Shown here piece after piece: positions 57,401 to 64,000 of a stretch of 64,000 nucleotides of DNA. The position numbers and the translations under genes are program-made. The stretch covers positions 62,001 to 126,000 of the forward strand of contig NZ_JACHJU010000003.1 of assembly GCF_014203795.1 (NCBI RefSeq), in the 5' to 3' direction. This stretch comes from Streptosporangium album (GTDB lineage Bacteria; Actinomycetota; Actinomycetes; Streptosporangiales; Streptosporangiaceae). How positions within the stretch are numbered: position 1 is the first letter of the stretch; each line of letters starts with the position of its first letter. The notes below the pieces were generated by a model. That model was not told where the DNA came from. It saw only the letters and a list, made by a program, of their open reading frames with translations, and did not search any database.

Positions 57401-57952
57401 CTGAACGCCAACCGCGACACCACAATCGCCGACCTGCTGGCCTCCGGGCGCCAGGACGGTGCAACCCGGGTGAGTGGCATCATCTCCGGTCTGCAACGCA
57501 AGGTCACCAAGCAGGGCAGCCCGTGGGCGATCGTCACCCTCGAAGACCACGACGCCGCGGTGGAGTGCCTGATCTTCCCTAAGACCTACATCCTGTACGG
57601 CGAAGCGCTGGCCGAGGACCGCGTGATCTGCGTGCGTGGACGGATCAACATACGCGATGAGACGACCAGCATCTACGGCGAGGAGATCACCCTCCTCAAC
57701 GTCTCCGAGGCGAACACCGAGTCGCCCGTGGTGATCTCGATCCAGGAAATCCAGTTGAACCTGCGACTCGTCCAGGAGCTGAAACACATCCTGACCACCC
57801 ATCCGGGCCAGGCGCCCGTACACGTGCGCTTGCACCGCCGCGGCGACAAGAGCGTGCTGTTGAACCTCGAACCCTTCCGTGTCACTGCGGAGCCGGCGTT
57901 CTACGGCGACATCAAGGCACTGCTGGGAGCCAACTCGATCGGCGGAGCATGA
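54410..57952 (+). CDS. dnaE: DNA polymerase III alpha subunit (DnaE1 type)
   Basis: 1180 residues, full replicative length. N-terminal PHP domain with HLHVHTEYSMLDGA and MSDHGNVHGAYEF, metal ligands present. C-family polymerase core with GPGRGSATGSIVAY, the catalytic pair in MPDVDLDFDDRRR (about 422-428) and the third Asp in LLKMDFLGLRNL (about 586). Clamp-binding motif QDSLFGE near 946 and an OB fold near 1010-1090. GTG 54410 gives AGGAGG at 10 nt; GTG 54398 is too close to it. Surrounded by mobile DNA, so it may be a second dnaE rather than the housekeeping one. Confidence 0.92.
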   Translation: MGSFAHLHVHTEYSMLDGAAKVGLLMDEVSRQGMPAVAMSDHGNVHGAYEFYRTARKAGIKPIIGIESYVAPASRHHRQPVYYSDNLALRRSNDDTGEGGDVSGRGLYTHMTMWAADAQGLRNLFRLQSRAWLEGHVQKYPRMDDELFAEHGQGIIATTGCPSGEVQTRLRLGQYDQAIEAAARYRDIFGKDNYFLELMDHGLAIERRVRDELMKLGKELGLPPLATNDSHYVTESQAQAHDALLCVGTGKRLADADRFRFSGSGYYIKSAAEMRALWDAEVPGACDNTLLIAERVGDYGEVFAHRDLTPRFPVPEGESESSWLRKETLDGACRRYGGHPPQGVLDRIDYELSVIDAMGFPGYFLVVADICRYARQNGIGLGPGRGSATGSIVAYCTGITQLDPIEHKLIFERFLNPERVTMPDVDLDFDDRRRDEMIDYVTRTYGEDRVCQIVTFGTIKAKAAIKDSCRVLGLPYALGDRITKAFPAAVGGKEIPLAAIHDTRHPRHGEAAELRTMYEQDPDVKRVVDTAAGIEGLTRGTGIHAAGVILSSEPLIDVIPLVRPKAGGPVVTGFPFTQAEDMGLLKMDFLGLRNLTVIGDAIANVRVNKDVDIDILDVPFDDARTYELLARGDTLGVFQLDGGGMRTLLKLMRPTEFTDIAAVSALYRPGPMEMNAHTNYALRKTGKQRVEPIHPELEEALEPILGDTYHLVVFQEQVMAIAQQLAGYSLGAADMLRRAMGKKKKEVLDAEWDRFSAGMRGRGFSDEAIKAVWDVLVPFSGYGFNKSHTAGYGLVSYWTAYLKANHPCEYLAALLTSVGDDKDRMAVYLSDCRRLGIKVLPPDVNASQLDFAAIGSDIRFGLGAVRNVGANVVDAIVTTRDAKGRYTDFNDFLTKVPSVVCNKRVIESLAKAGAFDSLGHHRASLVAVHEQAVDAVIDVKRNEAHGQDSLFGEPDQTGAFSVAISEGEWDKATLLAFEREMLGLYVSSHPLDGAERVLNANRDTTIADLLASGRQDGATRVSGIISGLQRKVTKQGSPWAIVTLEDHDAAVECLIFPKTYILYGEALAEDRVICVRGRINIRDETTSIYGEEITLLNVSEANTESPVVISIQEIQLNLRLVQELKHILTTHPGQAPVHVRLHRRGDKSVLLNLEPFRVTAEPAFYGDIKALLGANSIGGA

Positions 57953-57978
57953 GCCGCGACTGGGCGTGCCCTCGGTAT

Positions 57979-58175
57979 GGGGTCCCGGTAGTAATCGCCG
58001 AAGATCTAACGGATATCGCTGACCAGCATCGACGTGGAGCGCCCAGGCAAGGTCAGCGGCATCCTCGGACTGGTCCACGCGCCCACCAACCGGCGCACCA
58101 GTTCTGCGACGTTCTTACCTCAGAGCAGGTCAGGGGCATATCCGTTGGATTTTCCGCGAGTACCACCGGGACCCC
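57979..58175. repeat. MITE family 1, copy D (197 bp)
   Basis: GGGGTCCCGGTAGTAATCGC at the left and GAGTACCACCGGGACCCC at the right (to 58175), with sub-terminal AACGGATAT and its complement ATATCCGTT. Longer in the middle than copies A and C. It lies 26 bp after the dnaE stop. Confidence 0.85.
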
Positions 58176-58447
58176 GTGCCGCAGCGGCGTCGTCAACCGC
58201 AGGAGCCGCTGCAACGGCACTCCGCCGGTGGCCCAGCGCTCCAAGTCGGCCTCCTCCTCCCGAGCGTGGCCCCAGTCGCCAACTAGCGACGGGGTCCTGT
58301 TATCGGAAGTACCGAGCTGAGGTTTCGCCTCTCAACCGTGCATGTTCTCGGAAATCCGATGACCTGCGCAGATCGGCTCACCTTGGGGCTGGGGCCACGC
58401 TCGGGAGGAGGACGCCGATACGCACCGTCGCTCGCGGGAGTTTGGAA

Positions 58448-58491
58448 CCGCGACGGCACGGGAGGGTGGCCACTGTGCCGTGCCGTCGCGG
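58448..58491. terminator. 14-bp perfect GC-rich hairpin, probable bidirectional terminator
   Basis: CCGCGACGGCACGG (58448-58461) pairs perfectly with CCGTGCCGTCGCGG (58478-58491) over a 16-nt loop. It sits at the 3' end of the minus-strand gene pair 58514-58992 and downstream of dnaE. The 58176-58447 interval otherwise shows no gene. Confidence 0.7.
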
Positions 58492-58513
58492 GCTTATGAC
58501 GCCGTAACGCTGC

Positions 58514-58756
58514 TTATGGGGTGGTGAAAATATGGGTGGCACGTAGCCGGTGAGCCAGCTCGATTTGCGCGCTCAGTGCCGATGCGAGCGCTTCGGGGGA
58601 TAGCCGGGTGATGACGTACTCCATGTTGGCGTCGTTCTCCCTCTCCGAGAGCGACGCCCGCCGGATGGCCGTCCAAGTACCCGGGACCTCATCGTGGTTG
58701 ATGCGGTAGCCGGGGAAGGTCTGCTCCAGGGCAGCGAGTTGCTTCTGCGCGGTCAT
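58514..58756 (-). CDS. Small hypothetical protein (80 residues)
   Basis: From ATG 58756, which overlaps the stop of the upstream gene (ATGA). Contains LAALEQTFPGYRINHDEVPG and a helical C-terminus (EALASALSAQIELAHRLRAT). No family recognised. Cotranscribed with 58753-58992. Confidence 0.6.
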   Translation of the reverse strand: MTAQKQLAALEQTFPGYRINHDEVPGTWTAIRRASLSERENDANMEYVITRLSPEALASALSAQIELAHRLRATHIFTTP

Positions 58757-58992
58757 GCGGCCCCCTGGCGGTGCTGTGTGGCCCACAGCTCCATGTCTGT
58801 TTGCGCCATCTTGTTCCACAGTTCGACGCCGCTGCGGCCGTCCACGATACGGCAGCGCACAGGGTCGCTGCATTCCCACGCTTCGAGCCGTCGCCGGCAA
58901 CGGTTCCAACGGACCATCCAGGTGGGCGCGTACGTCTGGACCTGCGCAGCGACCAGCGCCGCGGTGGTGTCTGCTGCGTCGCGGTGGGGCAT
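58753..58992 (-). CDS. Small hypothetical protein (79 residues)
   Basis: ATG 58992, with AGGAG upstream. Rich in Trp and Arg (PTWMVRWNRCRRRLEAWECS) with no membrane segment. Translationally coupled to the 80-residue protein. Not recognised. Such small gene pairs are common in actinomycete integrative elements. Confidence 0.58.
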   Translation of the reverse strand: MPHRDAADTTAALVAAQVQTYAPTWMVRWNRCRRRLEAWECSDPVRCRIVDGRSGVELWNKMAQTDMELWATQHRQGAA

Positions 58993-59160
58993 GTCGGCGG
59001 CTCCTTTCCTACCGGTGGGTGTGGCCCCGGAACGACTCAGCGCGCCTCCAGGCGATCGAGCTGGGGCGTTCCGGGGCCACTGGGAGCGGCAAGCCCTGTG
59101 GTGACCCCGCGGGCTGGGTATGGGGCGGGGCCACCTGGGGGCGTTCAGGGCTTGCCGAGG

Positions 59161-59589
59161 TCATCGGGGTGTCGCGTCGCGCTTCCGGAGGGCGTCATCG
59201 AGGAAGGCATCAGCAAGGAGAGGTCCGCCAAGGATCGTGGTGTGCACGGGTTGGTCTCGTAGCTGGCGGTAATGCTCGGCGAGCCGGGCCGCGGCGTTGT
59301 CCGGCTCGCGTGCCCATGTCCACAGTGGTTTCCCGCGTCGGCGTTCCGTACCGGGGATGATCCACCTGATGCGTCGCTCGTTGGTGCGGACGAGCAGGCC
59401 GAGCCAGACGGAGACCAGGGCCTCGCCATCTGCTGAGCGGTAGGGCTGTATGTCGGCGGGGACGCCGTGATGAGACAGCGCTGCGGTGAGGCGCAGAGCC
59501 ATCCATTCAGCTGAGCTCTGGGCCTGCGCTCCTGTCGTTACTTGGAGTGAGAGGACCACAGAGCGACCGTAAAGTGTCTGCAACAGCAC
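59161..59589 (-). CDS. Hypothetical protein (142 residues)
   Basis: GTG 59589. Features: SAEWMALRLTAALSHHGVPA, LVRTNERRIRWIIPGTERRR, and a helical end (NAAARLAEHYRQLRDQP). No signal peptide or membrane segment. I do not recognise the family. Its start directly adjoins a 15-bp inverted repeat likely to be its operator. Confidence 0.6.
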   Translation of the reverse strand: MLLQTLYGRSVVLSLQVTTGAQAQSSAEWMALRLTAALSHHGVPADIQPYRSADGEALVSVWLGLLVRTNERRIRWIIPGTERRRGKPLWTWAREPDNAAARLAEHYRQLRDQPVHTTILGGPLLADAFLDDALRKRDATPR

Positions 59590-59633
59590 GTCACTGGCAC
59601 TTTCTACGAGCCATTTCCGAAAGTGCCAGTGAC
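59590..59633. promoter_or_regulatory. 15-bp perfect inverted repeat operator
   Basis: GTCACTGGCACTTTC (59590-59604) and its exact complement GAAAGTGCCAGTGAC (59619-59633), separated by 14 nt, between the 142-residue gene and the fragment upstream. Strong candidate for a dimeric repressor site, or a recombination site. Confidence 0.72.
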
Positions 59634-59646
59634 GGTTATGTGTGCG

Positions 59647-59807
59647 TCAGTACGGCAGCCGGATAGCGTCCGCCAAGTCGCGCACCTCGGGGGTGAGGGA
59701 ACGGCGTCGCTCGATGACCGCCGTGAGAATGTCACGGGCGTACCGCTGCGTCAGAATCCATTCGGGGGCGCGCTGGCGCACGTCCTGCAGCACCTGGATG
59801 CCTTCAC
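59647..59807 (-). pseudogene. C-terminal fragment of a gene cut by the IS (copy 2)
   Basis: The open minus-strand frame next to the IS reads EGIQVLQDVRQRAPEWILTQ, then RYARDILTAVIERRRSLTPE and VRDLADAIRLPY before TGA. Codon use and composition look coding. The 5' part is missing and no matching sequence was found beyond the IS at 60812. Family not recognised. Confidence 0.55.
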
Positions 59808-60811
59808 TGAGTCATTGTCAGCAACCGGCGTTCACGCTGGGTGACAGCTGCTTGTGAGCTTGCTCCCGGTGGAAGAGGACGAGCGCCGCGGCGACGATAC
59901 CGCCGATCTTCCAAGGGCACTTGCTGACGTTCCGCAGTGCCTTGAACCGCATCTTGAGCTGGGCGTTCGCTCGTTCGGCGAGGGCTCGGAGCGCACCGTG
60001 GACCTTGTTGTACTGGATCTGATCGTCGGTGAGTGTGCCACCCCGAGACCTCTTGTACGGCAGGCGAAACCCCATACCCGCATCGACGTAGCCGAGGTCG
60101 GCCAACGTGATCAGCCCGTCCTCGGCGGCCTTGGCCAGCGGGTCGAGGAGGCCGTGCAGGCGGGCACAGGTGAGATCGTGTTCACGGCCGGGCCGTACCT
60201 CAGAAGTCCACAGCGGGTCGCCGCCGGGGCTGGACAGGACCTGAATGTTGCCGCCGTGCTGCTTGTGTTTTCCACTCCACCACAGGTCGGCGCCGTTCGG
60301 GCCCAGGGCGCGGCAGCGGTCGGTTTCGATCAGCGTGCCATCCAGATGCAGGTGGGTGTAGCCGGCGGCCTTCGCCGCCGTGAGCGCCTCCTGTAGCGTC
60401 GGCGCCTGGGCCTTCAATACGGTGACCCCTTCTTCGACGTACCGATCACAGGTCGCGTGCGAGATGGCGTTATCGGCGGCCGGCCGGGCGATCCGAGCGC
60501 CGTCCACCAGCCAGCGGATGATCAGAACGGCCTGCTTGAACTCGCCCAGCGCCCGAGTGCCCGCGCGGGTGCGGCGCCGTACCCGCTCGGCGCGCAACAG
60601 CCCGGCCAGAAACAGCACAACCTCGCGCGGCATGTCCAACTCGGCTGTGTAGGTGATACTGGAGGTCACGTGAAGCCCTTGTGTGCGGTGCGGTGGATCC
60701 TTCGACAAGACCCACCCCTACCAGGGGCTTCACGCTTTTCTCTACTTGATCACTCCCACGCCCGCCGTGATCGGCTACACACGGTCATCGACCGTTGCTG
60801 ACAGCGTCTCA
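59808..60811 (-). mobile_element. IS5-superfamily insertion sequence, copy 2
   Basis: 1004 bp, the same length as copy 1 at 15920-16923, in the opposite orientation and nearly identical. Ends TGAGTCATTGTCAGCAAC and TGAGACGCTGTCAGCAAC; CAC/GTG pairs extend the repeat outward. No clear target duplication. Confidence 0.87.
59818..60669 (-). CDS. IS5-family transposase (DDE_Tnp_4 type), copy 2
   Basis: 283 residues from GTG 60669. The catalytic segments match copy 1 (LDGTLIETDR, ADLGYVDAG, ERANAQLKMR). Differences seen: ARPAADN for ARLAADN and YVEEGV for YVEDGV. Apparently intact. Confidence 0.9.
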   Translation of the reverse strand: MTSSITYTAELDMPREVVLFLAGLLRAERVRRRTRAGTRALGEFKQAVLIIRWLVDGARIARPAADNAISHATCDRYVEEGVTVLKAQAPTLQEALTAAKAAGYTHLHLDGTLIETDRCRALGPNGADLWWSGKHKQHGGNIQVLSSPGGDPLWTSEVRPGREHDLTCARLHGLLDPLAKAAEDGLITLADLGYVDAGMGFRLPYKRSRGGTLTDDQIQYNKVHGALRALAERANAQLKMRFKALRNVSKCPWKIGGIVAAALVLFHREQAHKQLSPSVNAGC

Positions 60812-60832
60812 GTGTTCTACCGCGTCCCCCGG

Positions 60833-61483
60833 ATGGGTGTTGAGCGCCTGGCTGATGATGGCGGCCCGTTCGGGTTCGACATCACCACCGCGCTGGCCGT
60901 CGATGACCTGATCACTCTGTATGGCTGTGACGCGGTCGTTGAGACCGGCTGTCACCTCGGCGACACCACGCACTACCTGGCCCGCCGCTACCCCAGCCTG
61001 CCGGTCTACTCCTGCGACCTCGACCCTGCGTACGCGGCCTTCACTCGACACCGCGTTGCCGGGCACCGCAACGCGCGTGTCGAGCATGTGGATTCGCCCG
61101 CGCTGGTGGCGGCCGCCGCGGGTATCCATGAGCGGCCGTTGTTCTTCCTGGACGCCCATTGGGGCCCGGACTGGCCGCTGGCACGCGAGCTCGCCGCCGT
61201 CGCCGCTGGCGTTGTGGTCATTCACGACTTCGACATCGGTCACCCGCGGTTCGCCTTCGATGTCTACGGCGACCTGGTGTGCGGGCCGGCCATGTTGGCC
61301 GCGATGTCCCGGCCGCCGGAGGTGTACTTCACCCCGGACCCGGCGGCGGACTGGCCGTTGCCGTGCCTGCAGACGCGGCGTCGCGCCGGCGTCGGCATCC
61401 TCACGGTCGGTCTCGACACCGCGCCGCTGCAGAAGCATCCCCACCTGACCACCCGATACCTGGAGAGGGCAGTGACGCCATGA
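60833..61483 (+). CDS. SAM-methyltransferase-fold protein, unknown reaction
   Basis: 216 residues from ATG 60833. VVETGCHLGDTTHYLARRYP (about 37-56) looks like a class I SAM-binding loop, followed by the acidic YSCDLDPAY and later PLFFLDAHWGPDW. The upstream in-frame GTG at 60812 lies at the IS edge, so the original N-terminus may have been removed. The stop overlaps the next start (ATGA): first gene of a five-gene operon. FkbM-like or sugar methyltransferase relatives are possible. Confidence 0.65.
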   Translation: MGVERLADDGGPFGFDITTALAVDDLITLYGCDAVVETGCHLGDTTHYLARRYPSLPVYSCDLDPAYAAFTRHRVAGHRNARVEHVDSPALVAAAAGIHERPLFFLDAHWGPDWPLARELAAVAAGVVVIHDFDIGHPRFAFDVYGDLVCGPAMLAAMSRPPEVYFTPDPAADWPLPCLQTRRRAGVGILTVGLDTAPLQKHPHLTTRYLERAVTP

Positions 61484-62217
61484 GTACGGCACTCGCGGAC
61501 CCGATGACGGAGCTGGGCGGCATGCCGTTCCTGGATGACTCCTTCGCTCCCGGGCGGCTCCTGGCGCTCGTCCTGGCGTTGCGCCACCACGAAGCAGCCC
61601 AGCGCGGCTTGAGCGCTGACAGCGCGGCCGGGCCGCGGGCGTGGCTGAACCCCGGACGGGCGATCCTGCTGAACCCGGACCGGCCGCCCGTGCAGGAGAC
61701 AGAGCTGACGGCCGCCCAGCAGGAAGACGTCGTCGCGGTCCTGGACGCGCTGCCCCGCGCGGTTCCTGCGTGGGCGCCGCTGCTGCAGTTGCCCGTCCGG
61801 TACCTGCTACACCCGCCGACCGGCGCCTATTCGGCGTCGATCCGGGCGTGGCCGCAGCACATCTTCCTCGCTGAGCGGGCTTTCACCGCGCCCGACCAGA
61901 TCCGCTCACAGGTGCTGCATGAGATGTGCCATCAATGGATGAACCTCATCCAGGAGGCATGGCCGCTGCAGACCCGCGAGGACCGCGACCTGACGATGCC
62001 GTCCGGGACGACCGGCCGGTCCCTGGCCGAGGTCCTGGGCGGCGTGCACGTCGCCATGGCGTTGATCCGCCTCTACCGGGCCCGGGGCGGCGAGCGGGAC
62101 CGCATCGAGGATCTGAGCCGCTACCGCTCCGGCTGCCTACAGATCATCGAGGAACGCAGCGCAGACCTGACCGACGCGGGGCGCAGCCTCGCCGCACGTT
62201 TGAAGGAGGATGCGTGA
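61480..62217 (+). CDS. HExxH-motif protein, candidate peptide hydroxylase or peptidase
   Basis: 245 residues. QVLHEMCHQWMNLIQEAWPL contains HEMCH, an HExxH metal site (about 147-151). A conserved region RSLAEVLGGVHVAMALIRLY follows. Such motifs occur in SprT-like metalloproteins and in the alpha-ketoglutarate-dependent HExxH peptide beta-hydroxylases of RiPP pathways; sequence alone does not decide. Overlaps both neighbours by 4 nt (ATGA, GTGA). Confidence 0.68.
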   Translation: MSTALADPMTELGGMPFLDDSFAPGRLLALVLALRHHEAAQRGLSADSAAGPRAWLNPGRAILLNPDRPPVQETELTAAQQEDVVAVLDALPRAVPAWAPLLQLPVRYLLHPPTGAYSASIRAWPQHIFLAERAFTAPDQIRSQVLHEMCHQWMNLIQEAWPLQTREDRDLTMPSGTTGRSLAEVLGGVHVAMALIRLYRARGGERDRIEDLSRYRSGCLQIIEERSADLTDAGRSLAARLKEDA

Positions 62218-62852
62218 CGACGGCAACCCACCCCCGGCCGACCGTCAGCCCCATCTGGCCTGTCCCCATCTACCAGGCGGACTTCCCCGAAGCCGCCGCC
62301 TACAACGTGGCCTTGGCCGAGCTGATTCTCCTCCAGCAGGCCGCCCAGGAGCAGCCGGTGATCCTGCCGGGCGGGCTGGACGCCCGCAAGTCCAGCGAGG
62401 ACATCCTGACGTGGGAGCACCCGGCGGTCACGTGGCTGCGGGGCCACATCATGGGCGCGGTCACTGCGATGGCCACCGACATGCTCGGCGACGCCGCGCA
62501 GCACATCACGGCCAGGCCTATCGCTGAAGGGTGGGCTGTGACCTACGCCGAAGGTGCGAGCCTGCTGCCGCACACCCACCACTCGACGTCGATCGCCGGC
62601 GTCTACTACATCGATCCCGGCACCACCGACAGCGGACAGGATCCCGGGTTCCTGCAACTGCTCGACCCGCGTCCTGGAGCGGTCGCCCGTGACTCCTCCT
62701 CGGGCGTCATCCGTATCCAGCCCGTCGCGGGCCGGATGGTCGCCTTCCCCGGTTGGCTGAACCACCAGGTCCGGGCGACCGCTTCCAAAGAGCGGCTGCG
62801 GATCTGCGTCGCGTTCAACGTCAGCTTCACCGCGCCGGGAGGAATGGCATGA
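62214..62852 (+). CDS. 2OG-Fe(II) oxygenase-like protein
   Basis: 212 residues from GTG 62214. The facial-triad context is HTHHSTSIAGVYYIDPGT near 122-139, and the distal half is RMVAFPGWLNHQVRATASKE with His and the 2OG-binding Arg, then LRICVAFNV. The pattern resembles the TIGR02466 group of putative 2OG oxygenases. Translationally coupled to both neighbours. Predicted to hydroxylate a peptide or small molecule; the substrate is not known. Confidence 0.72.
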   Translation: MTTATHPRPTVSPIWPVPIYQADFPEAAAYNVALAELILLQQAAQEQPVILPGGLDARKSSEDILTWEHPAVTWLRGHIMGAVTAMATDMLGDAAQHITARPIAEGWAVTYAEGASLLPHTHHSTSIAGVYYIDPGTTDSGQDPGFLQLLDPRPGAVARDSSSGVIRIQPVAGRMVAFPGWLNHQVRATASKERLRICVAFNVSFTAPGGMA

Positions 62853-63394
62853 CCGAGACGGTGAGCAGGCACTGGCCGACCAATCTGGTGCTCGACGAGG
62901 TCGACCTGCGCGGGATCGTGCACGACGACCTTCCCGCCCTGCTGAGCGGCGCCGCTGCGGGCGGCGACACGTTCGAGGTCATCGAGGCCAAGCGGGTGCT
63001 GGCCGACGAAGCCGCTCTCCAGGCGCACCTGGCGGCGTCGATGGAGGCGCTGGCTGACGCGGACGGCCGCCCCCGGCCGGGCGGGCTCCGCCTGGAGGTC
63101 CAGATATGGCGGGGAGGCTACGACCTGCCCGCGACTGCCTCGCCTGCGGATTACGTGGCCTGGTGTGTCCTGGCCGCCACCTCATCCATCCATCAGCAGT
63201 CCGGAGCGGTCGCCGTGGCCGACCCGCGGGCCGGCTGCGCGCTCGTACCGATGCCCGGCCTCCCGTGGGGCCGTGCGGCGATGATCGCCGCACGGCCCGG
63301 CGCGCACCTGGCCGTCCCTGGCTGGCTGACCCATTTCGTCATCCCTGTAGAGATGGCCCAGGCCGTGATCGTCGCGGTCGCCATCTCCACTTGA
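62849..63394 (+). CDS. Oxygenase-like fold protein lacking visible metal ligands
   Basis: 181 residues. Its C-terminal part (AAMIAARPGAHLAVPGWLTH then FVIPVEMAQAVIVAVAIS) is arranged like the end of the preceding oxygenase (GWLNH...). But the region expected to hold the HxH/D motif reads SIHQQSGAVAVADPRAG, with no second ligand visible. It may be a non-catalytic partner or a recognition subunit. ATG 62849 overlaps the preceding stop. Confidence 0.55.
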   Translation: MTETVSRHWPTNLVLDEVDLRGIVHDDLPALLSGAAAGGDTFEVIEAKRVLADEAALQAHLAASMEALADADGRPRPGGLRLEVQIWRGGYDLPATASPADYVAWCVLAATSSIHQQSGAVAVADPRAGCALVPMPGLPWGRAAMIAARPGAHLAVPGWLTHFVIPVEMAQAVIVAVAIST

Positions 63395-63425
63395 AATATC
63401 CATCCCCGATGAAAGGAACACCGTC

Positions 63426-63617
63426 ATGTCCCAGTTGATCGGGCCGCTGAGCCTGCGCATGGACACCGCCCCTGGAACCGGCCTCGGCCTCGATGAGAGC
63501 GCCGTCGACCGCTACATGGAGCTGGCCGGCAAGGGCCTCATCGTCCCGCCCGGATGCAACTCTCCGGCGGTTCAGGACGACTTCGCCCTGGACCCGTCCC
63601 GGAGCGTCGAGCTGTAA
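63426..63617 (+). CDS. 63-residue peptide, candidate substrate of the operon
   Basis: AAAGGA precedes ATG 63426, 31 bp after the oxygenase-like gene. The N-terminal half is MSQLIGPLSLRMDTAPGTGL; the middle is LDESAVDRYMELAGKGLIVP and the end is CNSPAVQDDFALDPSRSVEL. An amphipathic helix followed by a Pro/Asp/Ser-rich tail with one Cys would suit a leader-core peptide of a RiPP. It may equally be a small structural protein. Confidence 0.55.
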   Translation: MSQLIGPLSLRMDTAPGTGLGLDESAVDRYMELAGKGLIVPPGCNSPAVQDDFALDPSRSVEL

Positions 63618-63681
63618 CCGGTAGGCAGTGATCCGGCCTCGGCGCCTCTTCCCCACGGGAGGTGCCGGGGCCGGCGTCATG

Positions 63682-64000
63682 TCACAGTTCGCCGCGCCGC
63701 CAGGCGGTGATCTCTTCCTCCAAGGTGGCCTCGTCCAGCGTCGCCACCCGGACGTTCTTGGCCCATTCGGTCAGTAGTGCCAAAAACGCCGCGTCGTTGT
63801 CGGCGTCGACGCTGCCGTGCACGTGAAACCACGTGATCAGGGGGGCCGCGTGCGGGGCGTCGGCGTCACAGTCGGCGCACAACACGACCGTGACCCAGCC
63901 GCGTACGTCGGCGCCGCTGGCGTTGGTCCATCCGTGGGAGACCAGCGCCGACAAGATGCCGTCTTTCCCGCAGCGGGGGCACGGGGGTGGCTCTGGGACG
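63682..64000 (-). CDS. DUF6300 zinc-ribbon protein (5' end outside window)
   Basis: The visible part reads PPCPRCGKDGILSALVSHGW, then GWVTVVLCADCDADAPHAAP and LITWFHVHG. Two CxxC pairs (CPRC and CADC) form a zinc ribbon typical of DUF6300 proteins of actinomycetes. It ends EEEITAWRRGEL. The start lies beyond base 64000. Convergent with the oxygenase operon. Function unknown. Confidence 0.8.
   Translation of the reverse strand, partial: VPEPPPCPRCGKDGILSALVSHGWTNASGADVRGWVTVVLCADCDADAPHAAPLITWFHVHGSVDADNDAAFLALLTEWAKNVRVATLDEATLEEEITAWRRGEL

Overview
The window is high-GC DNA from a filamentous actinomycete. A replicative-type DnaE, a SARP-family regulator, an ECF sigma factor of the TPR-tailed kind, a DUF2637 protein and a DUF6300 zinc-ribbon protein all fit Actinobacteria, and Streptosporangiales or Streptomycetales are the likeliest orders. 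Roughly half of the window is mobile or formerly mobile DNA, and many ordinary genes are cut by it.

Layout. 1-8442: a divergent TetR regulator and FAD monooxygenase pair, an alpha/beta hydrolase divergent from an AraC regulator whose end is cut by an IS30 element, and a LysR / APC permease / MalY-type PLP enzyme group. 8580-11261: an IS5-type transposase split by a tyrosine-recombinase element with a 9-bp terminal inverted repeat. 11555-13960: a VOC protein / YciI-DGPF protein / ECF sigma operon, then a TusA gene and a rhodanese stub cut by a 137-bp MITE. 14209-18576: recombinase, IS5, Tn3 and IS3 remnants and one intact IS. 18606-24727: a group II intron (B1, minus strand) whose reverse transcriptase gene is split at the catalytic FADD codons by a second group II intron (A), which itself carries an IS1634-family element with a 5-bp target duplication. 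24745-29345: IS and MITE debris around a small DUF2637 cluster and a membrane-anchored pentapeptide-repeat protein. 29620-35090: a winged-helix gene split by a two-gene IS with a 6-bp target duplication, an aldo-keto reductase, a VOC protein and a WYL regulator. 35287-38710: an IS701-like element, another MITE and half a Tn3 transposase. 38880-45177: a BBE-type flavoprotein, two DUF4267 membrane proteins and a hemerythrin-like protein, divergent from a large SARP regulator with three 11-bp-phased repeats in its promoter. 45229-47816: a serine recombinase with a res-like repeat cluster, and a complete IS3.

47817-53310 holds an IS110 transposase gene interrupted at its DEDD catalytic codons by group II intron B3, whose own reverse transcriptase is interrupted at YADD by a second copy of intron A. 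The two copies of intron A are exactly the same length (1943 bp) once the IS1634 and its target duplication are removed, and removing either copy restores the host reading frame. This family of nested, active-site-targeted introns is the most unusual system in the window.

53314-64000: a LysR gene divergent from a full-length dnaE, a fourth MITE, small unknown genes with a 15-bp palindromic operator, the second copy of the IS at 15920, and a tightly overlapping operon encoding a SAM-fold protein, an HExxH protein, a 2OG-Fe(II) oxygenase-like protein, a paralogue-like protein without metal ligands and a 63-residue peptide. That operon is a candidate peptide-hydroxylation system. No tRNA, rRNA or CRISPR array was recognised.
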